64,000 nt of DNA, from the NCBI RefSeq assembly GCF_000337135.1, contig NZ_AOIN01000056.1:152813-216812 (forward strand), written 5' to 3'. Made by a program: the position numbers and the translations under genes. Numbering within the stretch: position 1 is the first letter of the stretch; each line of letters opens with the position of its first letter. Shown here one piece after another: positions 53,122 to 61,484 of the stretch. The notes below the pieces were generated by a model. The model did no database searches and was not told the DNA's origin. It saw only the letters and a program-made list of their open reading frames with translations. Source of the stretch: Natrialba chahannaoensis JCM 10990 (GTDB lineage: Archaea > Halobacteriota > Halobacteria > Halobacteriales > Natrialbaceae).

Positions 53122-53207
53122 CTATAGTAACAACTGCAACTAGTTACACACTGATCGCACAGTTGCCGTGCGATCAGGTGTGCAGTGACTTGCAGTGGCT
53201 ACTATAG
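53122..53207. repeat. MITE-like hairpin repeat, copy 3, abutting a broken gene
   Basis: The 86-bp element begins CTATAGTAACAACTGCAACT and ends GGCTACTATAG. The apex stem is GATCGCAC paired with GTGCGATC around AGTTGCC. Its right end fuses to the C-terminus of the ligase pseudogene: on the reverse strand the terminal CTATAG encodes the last Leu codon and the stop TAG. Confidence 0.9.
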
Positions 53208-54025
53208 CTTGTACTTCTGAATCTTCCCCGAAGTCGTCCGTGGCAGTCCGTCGATGAACTCGACCTTGCGTGGGTGTTTGTAGGCCGCGACGTTGTCGAG
53301 GAAGAACTCCCTGATGCCGTCTTCGGTGACATCGACGCCGGGTTCCGCATCGGGCGTCGGGACGACGAACGCCTTCGGAACCTCGTTACGACGCTCGTCC
53401 GGGATGCCGACGACGGCACCCTCCGCCACGGCCTCGTGTTCGGTGAGGAGTTCCTCGAGTTCGCTCGGATAGACGTTGTAGCCCGCAGTGACGATGACGT
53501 GTTTCTTCCGGTCGACGATCTCGTAGTAATTCTCTGCATCGCGTCGGGCGATGTCACCGGTCCGGAAGTAGCGTCGTCGGTGAAGGCAGCCTCGGTCGCC
53601 TCCGGACGGTTGTGATACCCTTTCATTACCTGTGGGCCGCGAACGAGGAGTTCACTCTCCTCACCCGGTGGGTCTTCCTCGCCGCTGCTGTCGACGATCT
53701 TGCAGTCGGTCATCCGGAGCGGCTGGCCGATCGTGCCGTGGCGCAAGCCGAACGTCGAGTTCGACTGCGTGTGGGTCGCACCGTGTGTCTCAGTAAGCCC
53801 GTATCCCTCCTGCATGTCGACGCCCGCGACCGATTCGAACTCTTTCTGGACGGCGACGGACATCTTCGCACCGCCCTCGCCGGCCATCTCGAGTGTGGTC
53901 AGATCGTAGTCGACGAACTCGTCACTGTTGACGATGTCGACGTACATGGCGGTGACACCGACGAAGTGGGTAATCGCTTCCTCCTCGATGAGGCCCATTT
54001 CTGTCTCGCCGTCCCAGCTCGCCAA
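53202..54025 (-). pseudogene. Truncated, frameshifted acyl-CoA synthetase
   Basis: The remnant starts without a family N-terminus and carries FVGVTAMYVDIVNSDEFVDY, MQEGYGLTETHGATHTQSNS, GTIGQPLRMTDCKIVDSSGE and QVMKGYHNRPEATEAAFTDD. A missing base near 53571-53573 shifts it. The next frame continues YFRTGDIARRDAENYYEIVD, RKKHVIVTAGYNVYPSELEE and PRTTSGKIQKYKL. The adenylate-forming N-terminal half is lost. The 3' end lies in the MITE-like repeat. Confidence 0.9.
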
Positions 54026-54027
54026 TA

Positions 54028-54560
54028 GTTACGGTCATACGATTGTAAACTGTTCGGCGTCTGTCGAAGGACGCGATTCGCATACAGTGGCATATCCGAA
54101 TATATCCATATTCGATAGGTTCTACTTCATATCTGGATAAGAATAGGTAGTGCGATAATTCGGATACAACACGCATACCAGCGTTATACCTCTTCAAAAC
54201 CCATCAGATAGCGCCACTGTGGCGGAAGACACGCTGAATTGGTGCGAAAAAACTGCAGCCACATCACCGCTCCAATAGTCGTTTCCGGCGAGTATAGACA
54301 CCGTTGCAATTGCCACAGCATCACCAGACAGTCAGCTATCATAACTTTCCTGCTCACATACACAATATTACACATCAATAGCTTAGTATTATCTGAGATG
54401 AGCCACAGGTTCGGACTCACGCCGAGTCGGCGACGTGGGGATACCATTTCGCAGTTACGCACATGCGAACAGCGGTCTGTCTACAGGATCGCGTCGGTAC
54501 CTGTGAGAGTCACCCGACTCCGAAAAATGATTGATACATCGTCTCGGACAAGGACGGTCC
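54028..54560. other. AT-rich intergenic region
   Basis: About 530 nt with only short, compositionally poor frames on both strands. No repeat or promoter of note was recognised. It probably marks the lost N-terminus of the ligase and adjoining debris. Confidence 0.5.
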
Positions 54561-55022
54561 ATGGACGAGCACGAGGGAGCCGCCGGCACAGCGCCCACGG
54601 CGATCGATACAGACCACCACCCTACACAGGTCGAGTTCGCGGACGGACCGATCGTCGTCGAGTTCGCAGACTGCGAAACCGTCCACGTAACTGGCGACGT
54701 GTCGGCGGTCATCCTCTCGCTGTTCTGGTGGGACGAGAACGGGCGAATCGGAACGATTTCCGAACCCGTTGGCGGTGTCAACGACGAGCGCGATATCTTC
54801 GCCACCGAAGAGTTCGGCGAGTTCGCCTACGGCCCGATCGTTACCGGACTCGAGTGCTTCACTGGCGAGGGACCGGTCGTCCCTGGTGCCGGTGACGCCG
54901 ATCTCACAAATCCGACGGTCGATGCCTGCATCGCCGCCGTTCGCTCGGAGTACGACGAGTCGGGAGAACTCGAGTCGCCGCCGATCGAACGATCCTCGAG
55001 TGCGGTCGGGACGTCGGAGTAG
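54561..55022 (+). CDS. Hypothetical haloarchaeal protein, 153 aa
   Basis: The start at ATG 54561 (MDEHEGAAGTAPTAIDTDHH) gives 153 residues. The central conserved region is VEFADGPIVVEFADCETVHV, TGDVSAVILSLFWWDENGRI and GEFAYGPIVTGLECFTGEGP. It has a single soluble acidic domain with a short Ser/Glu tail. I do not recognise the family. It precedes the stress-protein gene by 55 nt. Confidence 0.7.
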   Translation: MDEHEGAAGTAPTAIDTDHHPTQVEFADGPIVVEFADCETVHVTGDVSAVILSLFWWDENGRIGTISEPVGGVNDERDIFATEEFGEFAYGPIVTGLECFTGEGPVVPGAGDADLTNPTVDACIAAVRSEYDESGELESPPIERSSSAVGTSE

Positions 55023-55077
55023 ACGTGCGTCTCGGTTCTCGGGACGGAGCGAGAGGTCTGCACGAGCGATCGAGACT

Positions 55078-55479
55078 ATGTACGATACAATTTTGATTCC
55101 GACGGATGGCCGGCCGAACACCGAACGAGCGATCCGCGAGGCGATCGAACTCGCTAACGTTCACGACGCGACGCTACATGCACTGTCCGTCATCAACTCC
55201 GCCGAGATCGCGCCAGGAGTTGACTTCGAAGATCTCGAACCGATCGGCGAATCGACGGTCGAGCATATTGCCGAGCGGGCGGCCGAGGCCGGAGTCGATG
55301 GGGTCGAGACGAGCGTCCAGCACGGCCTGCGCCACCAGGCGATTCTCGACTACGCCGAGGCCCACGGCGTCGACCTGATCGTCGTCGGACGAACGCGTGG
55401 ACTCGATCGGTTCTTCTGAAAGAGCGTCTCCAAGCAGGTTACCGAGGTGGCGTCTATTCCCGTGCTGGTCGTTGAGTAG
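55078..55479 (+). pseudogene. Universal stress protein with an in-frame premature stop
   Basis: The frame begins MYDTILIPTDGRPNTERAIR, the UspA N-terminus, and has HALSVINSAEIAPGVDFEDL and YAEAHGVDLIVVGRTRGLDR. At 55417-55419 a TGA interrupts the sequence after FF. Downstream, in the same frame, KSVSKQVTEVASIPVLVVE completes the normal C-terminus to TAG at 55477-55479. A Gly codon (GGA) normally occupies this place, so a single G-to-T change gives the stop. The 113-residue truncated product would lack the last strand of the ATP-binding fold. Confidence 0.85.
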
Positions 55480-55607
55480 TAGAAAGACAGACATGTAACG
55501 GCCAGAAGAGTGACTCGGATCTCGACGTGTGAGACGGGGTAGCGAGTCGAAATCGGACGTGTCTGCCGCGTCTGCAAGACACTTTTGTGGGACTCGGTTA
55601 GGCCGAG

Positions 55608-57131
55608 ATGGTTCTTGTGAGTCGTCGATCGTTCAATCCGATCCGGCTGTGTATCTACTGGATCGGACTCGCGCTCGCCCGCCTCGGGTTGATAGACCCC
55701 GAGCGAGCGCAGCGGACGTCTGATCTCGCGTGGCCCCGCGTCGTTACGGGCGTCGCGCGAATGTCGAAAAACGCCGTTGACGTCGCCATGGTCGGCGTGG
55801 CGGTCGGATCGACGGCCATCGCCGGCGTCGGCTTCGCCTCGCCGTTCTGGGGGCTCGCGTTCGCGCTCGGTGGTGGGGTCGCCGGCGGTACCATCGCGCT
55901 CGTCTCCCAGCGCTTCGGTGCAAACTCGTTCGACTCGCTCGGACAGGCGGTGCGCTCGAGTACCCTCCTGGTGCTCGTGCTCACACTGCCAGTGACGGCG
56001 CTGTTCTGGACGTACCCAACTGAGCTCATTTCGCTCATCGGAAACGACCCGGAGACGATCGCGATCGGTGCTGACTATCTGCAAATCGTTGGCCTCGGGA
56101 TTCCGTTCGCCGGACTCAACCTCATCGGGAGCCGGACGTTCGTCGGGATGGACGACGCCTGGACGCCGATGGTCGTCCGCGCGGGCGGTGCCGTCGCCAA
56201 CATCGGGCTCAACGCGGTGCTCATCTTCGGATTCGGCCTGGGCGTCGAGGGCGCAGCACTCGGGACGGTACTCGCGAACGTAGTCGTCTCTGCGACGTTC
56301 GCAATCGGACTCGTCGCGGGCTGGCTTCCCGGCGTCGGGACGTTCCCTGTCAGCGTCGACCCGTTCGGGAGCTACGTCCACGGCGAGACGGTTCGGAATC
56401 TAACGAAAATCGGGCTCCCTGTCCTCGGCAGCAAGTCCGTCTGGACTGTCGCCGAGTTCCCGATGCTCGCCATCGTCGCGCTGTTCGGTCCGCAGATCGT
56501 CGCCGCCTACGTCATCGCACGGCGCATCTGGGGGTTGATGAACACGCCTGGCTGGGGCTTCGGCCTGGCTGCCTCGAGTCTGGTCGGACAGGAACTCGGC
56601 GTCGGCCACGAGGGGCTCGCAGAGCGCTACGGTCGAGAGATCATCCGCTACGCCGTCGCGGTCTACGTCGTCTCGGCCGTGCTCGTCTTCGTCTTCGCGG
56701 AGCCGATCGTGCTCCTGTTCACCGACGATCCGGCGGAGCTCTCGGTTCCGGCCGCCGTCTCGCTCATCTACGCGGCGTGTCTCGCGATCGTCCTGAAGGG
56801 TGTCTCGACGGGTGCTGAAGGCGCGCTCAAGGCGAGCGGAGACACCAAATGGCCGTTCTACAGCCAGCTCGTCGGGATGTTCGGGCTCGCGATTCCCCTG
56901 GCCTACCTCGGTGCAGCCGGTCTGACGATTCCCGCGATTGGGCCAATTCCCGTACTCGGCGTGACGATCCCGGGCGTCGATATCGCACCGCTCGGACTAC
57001 TGGGCCTGTATCTCTCGTTCATCGCCGAGACAGCCGCTCCCGCGGTGATCAACTACTACCGGTTCTCGACCGGTCACTGGAAAGCGATCAGCCGGGGATA
57101 CCGGCCTGGAGCAGCACCGAGTGACGATTAA
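55608..57131 (+). CDS. MATE family efflux transporter
   Basis: The 507-residue protein has about 12 membrane helices and MATE hallmarks such as VTGVARMSKNAVDVAMVGVA, GGVAGGTIALVSQRFGANSF, RTFVGMDDAWTPMVVRAGG and WGFGLAASSLVGQELGVGHE. It should export cationic drugs or metabolites in exchange for Na+ or H+. The repeated halves are visible by similar segment patterns. An in-frame start MVLVSRRSFNPIRLC precedes the first helix. It is monocistronic. The substrate is unknown. Confidence 0.93.
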   Translation: MVLVSRRSFNPIRLCIYWIGLALARLGLIDPERAQRTSDLAWPRVVTGVARMSKNAVDVAMVGVAVGSTAIAGVGFASPFWGLAFALGGGVAGGTIALVSQRFGANSFDSLGQAVRSSTLLVLVLTLPVTALFWTYPTELISLIGNDPETIAIGADYLQIVGLGIPFAGLNLIGSRTFVGMDDAWTPMVVRAGGAVANIGLNAVLIFGFGLGVEGAALGTVLANVVVSATFAIGLVAGWLPGVGTFPVSVDPFGSYVHGETVRNLTKIGLPVLGSKSVWTVAEFPMLAIVALFGPQIVAAYVIARRIWGLMNTPGWGFGLAASSLVGQELGVGHEGLAERYGREIIRYAVAVYVVSAVLVFVFAEPIVLLFTDDPAELSVPAAVSLIYAACLAIVLKGVSTGAEGALKASGDTKWPFYSQLVGMFGLAIPLAYLGAAGLTIPAIGPIPVLGVTIPGVDIAPLGLLGLYLSFIAETAAPAVINYYRFSTGHWKAISRGYRPGAAPSDD

Positions 57132-57680
57132 CGAGCACGAACGAGTGTCTCGGCCGCGACTGGTTCGATACCGACGTGGATTTTCCGACCCAGAAAACGC
57201 GCTGGCATCACTAATACCATCCAGTGCAACGGTGAAATTGGGGGACGAGACAGGTCCAACATCCACCCCGCGTTGGTCCCTCATCCGATCACCCACTCGA
57301 ACGGGGTCCCACCCCCACTGCGAGGACGGCTCCCGACCCGTCCTCGTCTCCCGTTCGACCCGCCCTCCCCCTGACAGCGCCTGTGCCCGCGCTGTCAACC
57401 CCACCACTCCACTATCACTCCACGACTCGCTTTCGTGGCGAGCGCTTCGGCCCTACAGTCGCGGTCCGTTTTGCTGCCCTGTTCGACTGAATACAAGCAG
57501 CCGCTACAGTAGACTACCCAGGAGAAAGGAGGGAGATAGTTGTCAGTCGAAAAATCGTTCACCACTTGTCCCCAGTCGTACCAGTCGAACCGGCACCCAA
57601 TCACATCAGCCAAATCCACGACCAGTCATAACAGCTGAATCTGCCACAGTCACATCAACCGAACCCATCTCCAGTCGTCC
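57132..57680. other. Long convergent intergenic region
   Basis: About 550 nt lie between the MATE transporter and the convergent membrane gene. No gene is supported, although open frames exist on the + strand. Pyrimidine-rich stretches occur around 57290-57380, and the motif CCAGTCGTA recurs near 57570-57650. Confidence 0.5.
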
Positions 57681-57992
57681 TCAATGTTGTCCGTACAGCG
57701 AGTACATGATCGCGACCAATCCGAGCAGTCGACTCAGATTCTTGGCAAACACCGTCACAATCCGATCCGTCGCCGTCATCGTGTTGAGTACGACATTGAG
57801 CACGAACGGAAACAGCGTCAACAAGAGTAGCCCCACCGCGAGGTAGAGCATCGATCTCGCATCGTTTCGACGATAGCCACGGTAGGCCTGGTAGGCGATC
57901 ACCGTCCCGAACAGCGCGACGAGAAAGAGGCTCACGACGGTGAACAGTTCGAACATCGTCGCCTCGTCGAGTCGAACGACGTCGGCGCTCAT
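57681..57992 (-). CDS. DUF7521-like small membrane protein
   Basis: The start at 57992 (MSADVVRLDEATMFELFTVV) overlaps the stop of the HTH gene in an ATGA junction. The 103-residue product has three hydrophobic segments, SLFLVALFGTVIAYQAYRGY, MLYLAVGLLLLTLFPFVLNV and SRLLGLVAIMYSLYGQH. I believe it is the DUF7521 partner frequently found beside ArsR-like regulators in haloarchaea, possibly modulating the regulator at the membrane. Confidence 0.8.
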   Translation of the reverse strand: MSADVVRLDEATMFELFTVVSLFLVALFGTVIAYQAYRGYRRNDARSMLYLAVGLLLLTLFPFVLNVVLNTMTATDRIVTVFAKNLSRLLGLVAIMYSLYGQH

Positions 57993-58348
57993 CGCATCCC
58001 CTCCCACATTCGGGTGAACTTGTCGGCGACGTCCTCCTCATTGTAGCTCACTTCGAGATCGAACGAGCCGTCCTCGAGTGAAAGCTCTAGTCGATCGAGA
58101 TTCGCGCTGTAGATGCTATAGTGGTTGCCGTCCGGGGCGAGTTCGGTCTCTTCAGTGACGAGTCGGCACTCCTCGAGACGATCGAGACGACGGTAGATCG
58201 TCGGCAGGGACGCGTCACACCGGTCACTCAGTGTACTGGCAGACATGGGTTCGACGCTCGTGTGCGTGAGGATCTCTCGCGCGTACTCGTCGTCGAGCAC
58301 GGAGAGAACAGTTGATAGATCGGTATCGGTATCGCTATCCTCACTCAC
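57989..58348 (-). CDS. ArsR-like winged-helix regulator
   Basis: The 119-residue protein has a winged helix, VLSVLDDEYAREILTHTSVE with PMSASTLSDRCDASLPTIYR (recognition helix) and RLDRLEECRLVTEETELAPD. The C-terminal SLEDGSFDLEVSYNEEDVAD is a conserved extension. It is likely a haloarchaeal ArsR/HTH_20 regulator. It is upstream of and overlaps the DUF7521-like gene, so the two act as one unit. The signal and target genes are unknown. Confidence 0.88.
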   Translation of the reverse strand: MSEDSDTDTDLSTVLSVLDDEYAREILTHTSVEPMSASTLSDRCDASLPTIYRRLDRLEECRLVTEETELAPDGNHYSIYSANLDRLELSLEDGSFDLEVSYNEEDVADKFTRMWEGMR

Positions 58349-58485
58349 TGGTAGCTGTTCGTTTCGGCATCGCTATGAAAAACGGTCCGGTTTTTCTGAC
58401 CGTGAAAAGACCCTCTGAAATCCGGTGTCAGCGTGGCCAGCCCCTGCCCGGGAGCCGAATAGATGCCCCACCAGTCGCACTCGTG

Positions 58486-59256
58486 CTATAGCCCCGTCTC
58501 AGACAGCCATGCGAACAACAGCCCACGCAACCGCTCTTCCGCCTCGCGCGAGAAGATGTGCCCTTCACCCTCGAACACCTGGACGAATACGTCCGTCTCG
58601 AGTACCCCCGCCGCGTCGAGGCTGTCCGAAACGGGCACCGAATCGTCGGCCGCGCCGTGAAAGATGGCGACTGGTACGTCGAACGTCGCCGCTACGTCCG
58701 CGAACGGGTACGCATCCAGATCGTCGAAGAATCGCTCGTCGAGTCGCTCACCGGTGTCGAACTCGAGTACCCCCTCACGTTCGACGCGATTGCGGTAGCG
58801 GTCGAAGGTCGAGAGATCGGTGACGGGGGCGCGGGTTGCGACGGCGTCGATGCGGTTGTCGGTGGCGGCAGTGTGGAGGGCGACAGCGCCGCCGAAGCTG
58901 GAGCCGAAGAGAGTGAGTGAGCTGCAGTTGTTGCGGTCGTCCTGGAGGACGCAGTCGAGTACTGCCTGCAGATCGGCAAGGCGCGTACTGAGCGAGTGAT
59001 CGACGAAGTCCCGGTCGGACTCGCCACAACCGCGAAAATCGAACCGGACGGCGTTGTACCCCTTGTCGACGGCGCGCTGGCAGCGCCGTTCGTAGCTGCC
59101 TGACTTGTCGCTTCGGAGCCCGTGACAGAAGACGAGCCAGTCGTCGGAGGGCGCTTCGTGGTGGACGGCGGCGACGGATTCCGGTTCGGAACCGAACTCC
59201 GATTCGGCGACGGACGATGAGCCGTCCGTAACTGAAACCGTGAACTCGCGTGGCAT
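58486..59256 (-). CDS. Alpha/beta hydrolase
   Basis: The 256-residue protein has an oxyanion-type motif FCHGLRSDKSGSYERRCQRA, the nucleophile elbow FGSSFGGAVALHTAA (Ser), an Asp in FHGAADDSVPVSDSLDAAGV and the His in EGEGHIFSREAEERLRG. The fold is of the dienelactone/serine aminopeptidase-like class. The substrate is unknown. A 30-residue acidic N-terminal segment is haloarchaeal. Confidence 0.9.
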   Translation of the reverse strand: MPREFTVSVTDGSSSVAESEFGSEPESVAAVHHEAPSDDWLVFCHGLRSDKSGSYERRCQRAVDKGYNAVRFDFRGCGESDRDFVDHSLSTRLADLQAVLDCVLQDDRNNCSSLTLFGSSFGGAVALHTAATDNRIDAVATRAPVTDLSTFDRYRNRVEREGVLEFDTGERLDERFFDDLDAYPFADVAATFDVPVAIFHGAADDSVPVSDSLDAAGVLETDVFVQVFEGEGHIFSREAEERLRGLLFAWLSETGL

Positions 59257-59410
59257 GCTCGCTCGTCCATTTCGTCCCGACGACCGTATTCGTTGAGGTC
59301 AGACGGCGGTGACCGGCCGGCCGAACAGATTCGAAATCGCGGTACTGGACCGCCGCCACGGCAGGTTATCTCCTGCATAACTAATCAGCCGACGTGGCTG
59401 GCCTACACCA

Positions 59411-59998
59411 ATGTGGCCATGGGAACACGCAATCGTCGGCTACGTCGTCTACTCGCTGTTTAGTCACCTCGTCTACCGCGACGCACCGAGTGGACTCGAG
59501 GCGTTCGCCGTCGTCTTCGCGTCCGTACTGCCGGACCTCATCGATAAGCCGCTGGCCTGGCAGTTCGGCGTCTTCGACTCCGGATACGCGCTCGGCCACT
59601 CCGTCTTCTTTGCGGTACCGCTTGCAATCGTCGTCGGCGTGGGCGCTCGCTCCGTCGGTCGTCCACGCGCAGGAGTCGCCTTCGGTCTGGGCTACCTGCT
59701 CCACCTGCCGAGTGACATCCTCGACACCTACGTTCGTGGCGGCGAACTCCGGTATGATATCGTGCTCTGGCCCGTCCATCCGGTCGAACCGATCGGCGAG
59801 CACACCGACTTTCTCAGCGAGTTTACCCGTCTCTTCGGACACTATCAGCAAGAACTCCTCGCCGGCGATCTCTCGATGTACATGTGGTTCCAACTCTCCA
59901 TTGCAGCGTTTGCAGCCCTCCTCTGGGTTTACGATGGTACGCCGGTTCTCCGTGAGTTCCTCCGGGGCAGTCTCCGGGTCCTCTCGAGCGGCCGGTAG
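59411..59998 (+). CDS. Membrane-bound metal-dependent hydrolase-like protein
   Basis: The 195-residue protein has the YdjM/DUF457-type pattern MWPWEHAIVGYVVYSLFSHL, VVFASVLPDLIDKPLAWQFG, YALGHSVFFAVPLAIVVGVG and GYLLHLPSDILDTYV, with His and Asp in membrane-associated positions. Four to five helices are predicted. It probably hydrolyses a membrane-linked substrate. The start MWPWEHA is the standard N-terminus. Confidence 0.88.
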   Translation: MWPWEHAIVGYVVYSLFSHLVYRDAPSGLEAFAVVFASVLPDLIDKPLAWQFGVFDSGYALGHSVFFAVPLAIVVGVGARSVGRPRAGVAFGLGYLLHLPSDILDTYVRGGELRYDIVLWPVHPVEPIGEHTDFLSEFTRLFGHYQQELLAGDLSMYMWFQLSIAAFAALLWVYDGTPVLREFLRGSLRVLSSGR

Positions 59999-60413
59999 CG
60001 AGACACTGATACTGGAACCGCCATCAGCACCGATATCGACACTGTCACTGGCACCGGTACGGAATGCGTACCAATTGTTCGAGACAGCCACACAGTTCAG
60101 CTACTGATAATGTTGTCATTTACTATCGTATCGATTCCAGTGAGTGTATAGCTGTAATGAGCGAGACGACGAGGTGTCATAGATTTTCGAGTGAGTACGA
60201 GCGTGACCGTGACCGCAGCCATGGCCGTAGTCAGCCGAATCGACGCGGTACCCCCTGTAACCGGGGAGCCACGGCCGAGATTGACGGTGGATTCCCTGTC
60301 CGAATAGACCGCCGCGGACGGGACGAGTCAGGACTCGCGGCGGACTGGGTCGAAGTTGCGTCATCGAGAATCGACACCACTCACGAACGCCGCACCCTTC
60401 GGCGGGTGAACGC
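59999..60413. other. Intergenic region before the deacetylase
   Basis: A 415-nt gap. A C4/G4 hairpin candidate (CCCCTGTAACCGGGG) occurs near 60252-60266. Frames on either strand are Arg/Ser-rich and unconvincing. Confidence 0.5.
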
Positions 60414-61484
60414 ATGAACCCCAATCACACCAGCTCCCAACCGGCGCGAATCACAGCCCTTCCCGACGATGCCGAGTTCGCCCTCTGTCTGACCCACGAC
60501 GTCGACCGCCCGTACAAGGGCTTTCGATCACTGTACTACGCGACACAGGAGCGCCCAGGTTACCACCTCCGAACGGCGCTCGACCGATCGAACCCCTACT
60601 GGCAGTTCGCCGAGATCATGGATCTCGAGGACGACCTCGGTGTGCGGTCGGCCTTTTACTTCCTGAACGAACAACACCTGCTGTGGGATCGACAGCCGCG
60701 TGAGTGGCTCTCACCGGAACACTGGATTCAGCACCTCGGCCGGTACGATATCGACGGCGACGATATCGCCGCCGTCATCCGTGACCTGTCAACCGGCGGC
60801 TGGGAAATCGGCCTCCACGGCTCGTATCACACCCAGCATGACCGCGACCGACTACGGACCGAAAAGGTCGCACTCGAGAACGTCCTCGGCGAGCAGCTAT
60901 CCGGCGGCCGTCAACACCATCTTCGCCTCTCAGTGCCAGAGACATGGGAACACTACCGCGAAATCGGGCTCAGCTATGACACCAGCCTCGGCTCGACGAC
61001 CGACTGTGGGTTCCACGACGGCTACCACCCGATCCGCCCGTTCGGCGACGAGTTCGTCGTCTTCCCGCTGGCGATCATGGATCAGGCGCTGCCGGATCCC
61101 GCGACCAACCCGGATGCCGCGCGCCGGGCCTGCGAGCGGTTACTGGTCGACGCCGCCCGAAACGACGCCGTGATGACCGTGCTCTGGCATCCACGCTACT
61201 TCAACGAGAAAGAGTTCCCCGGCCACCGAACGCTTTATCGGTGGCTCGTCGAGCGGGCACTCGAGTTAGGCGCGTGGGTCGGATCGCCAGGCGAGCTGTA
61301 TGAAACGATCGACGCTGAGACGATCGATCAGCATCCCGTCTCGATCGGAACCGACTCGGAGACGGAACCGGTGTCGACACCGACCCAGTCCGATCAGGAG
61401 CAGTCGCGGCGTGGTGATCGACGCGAGGAAACCGCGCCACAGCTTCGCTCGGCGAGTAGTAGCGGAGGTGAGTCCTCCCTATGA
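60414..61484 (+). CDS. Polysaccharide deacetylase family protein
   Basis: The 356-residue protein has the NodB-like motifs: FALCLTHDVDRPYKGFRSLY with the Asp pair, WEIGLHGSYHTQHDRDRLRT with HxxxH metal ligands, and VLWHPRYFNEKEF towards the end. It would remove acetyl groups from a surface polysaccharide. There is no clear signal peptide. A long hydrophilic tail (about 300-356) is low complexity. Its stop overlaps the ATG of the next gene, so the two are co-translated. Confidence 0.9.
   Translation: MNPNHTSSQPARITALPDDAEFALCLTHDVDRPYKGFRSLYYATQERPGYHLRTALDRSNPYWQFAEIMDLEDDLGVRSAFYFLNEQHLLWDRQPREWLSPEHWIQHLGRYDIDGDDIAAVIRDLSTGGWEIGLHGSYHTQHDRDRLRTEKVALENVLGEQLSGGRQHHLRLSVPETWEHYREIGLSYDTSLGSTTDCGFHDGYHPIRPFGDEFVVFPLAIMDQALPDPATNPDAARRACERLLVDAARNDAVMTVLWHPRYFNEKEFPGHRTLYRWLVERALELGAWVGSPGELYETIDAETIDQHPVSIGTDSETEPVSTPTQSDQEQSRRGDRREETAPQLRSASSSGGESSL

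Noticed and set aside
55417..55419. TGA as a selenocysteine codon in the stress protein
   Set aside because: Haloarchaea are not known to have selenocysteine machinery, the position normally holds Gly, and no SECIS-like element was seen.
57121..57846. 241-aa + frame after the MATE transporter
   Set aside because: Proline/serine/arginine-rich shadow sequence that runs into the antisense of the DUF7521-like gene.
60064..60417. 117-aa + frame before the deacetylase
   Set aside because: Arg/Ser-rich, no motif, and it overlaps the credible deacetylase start.
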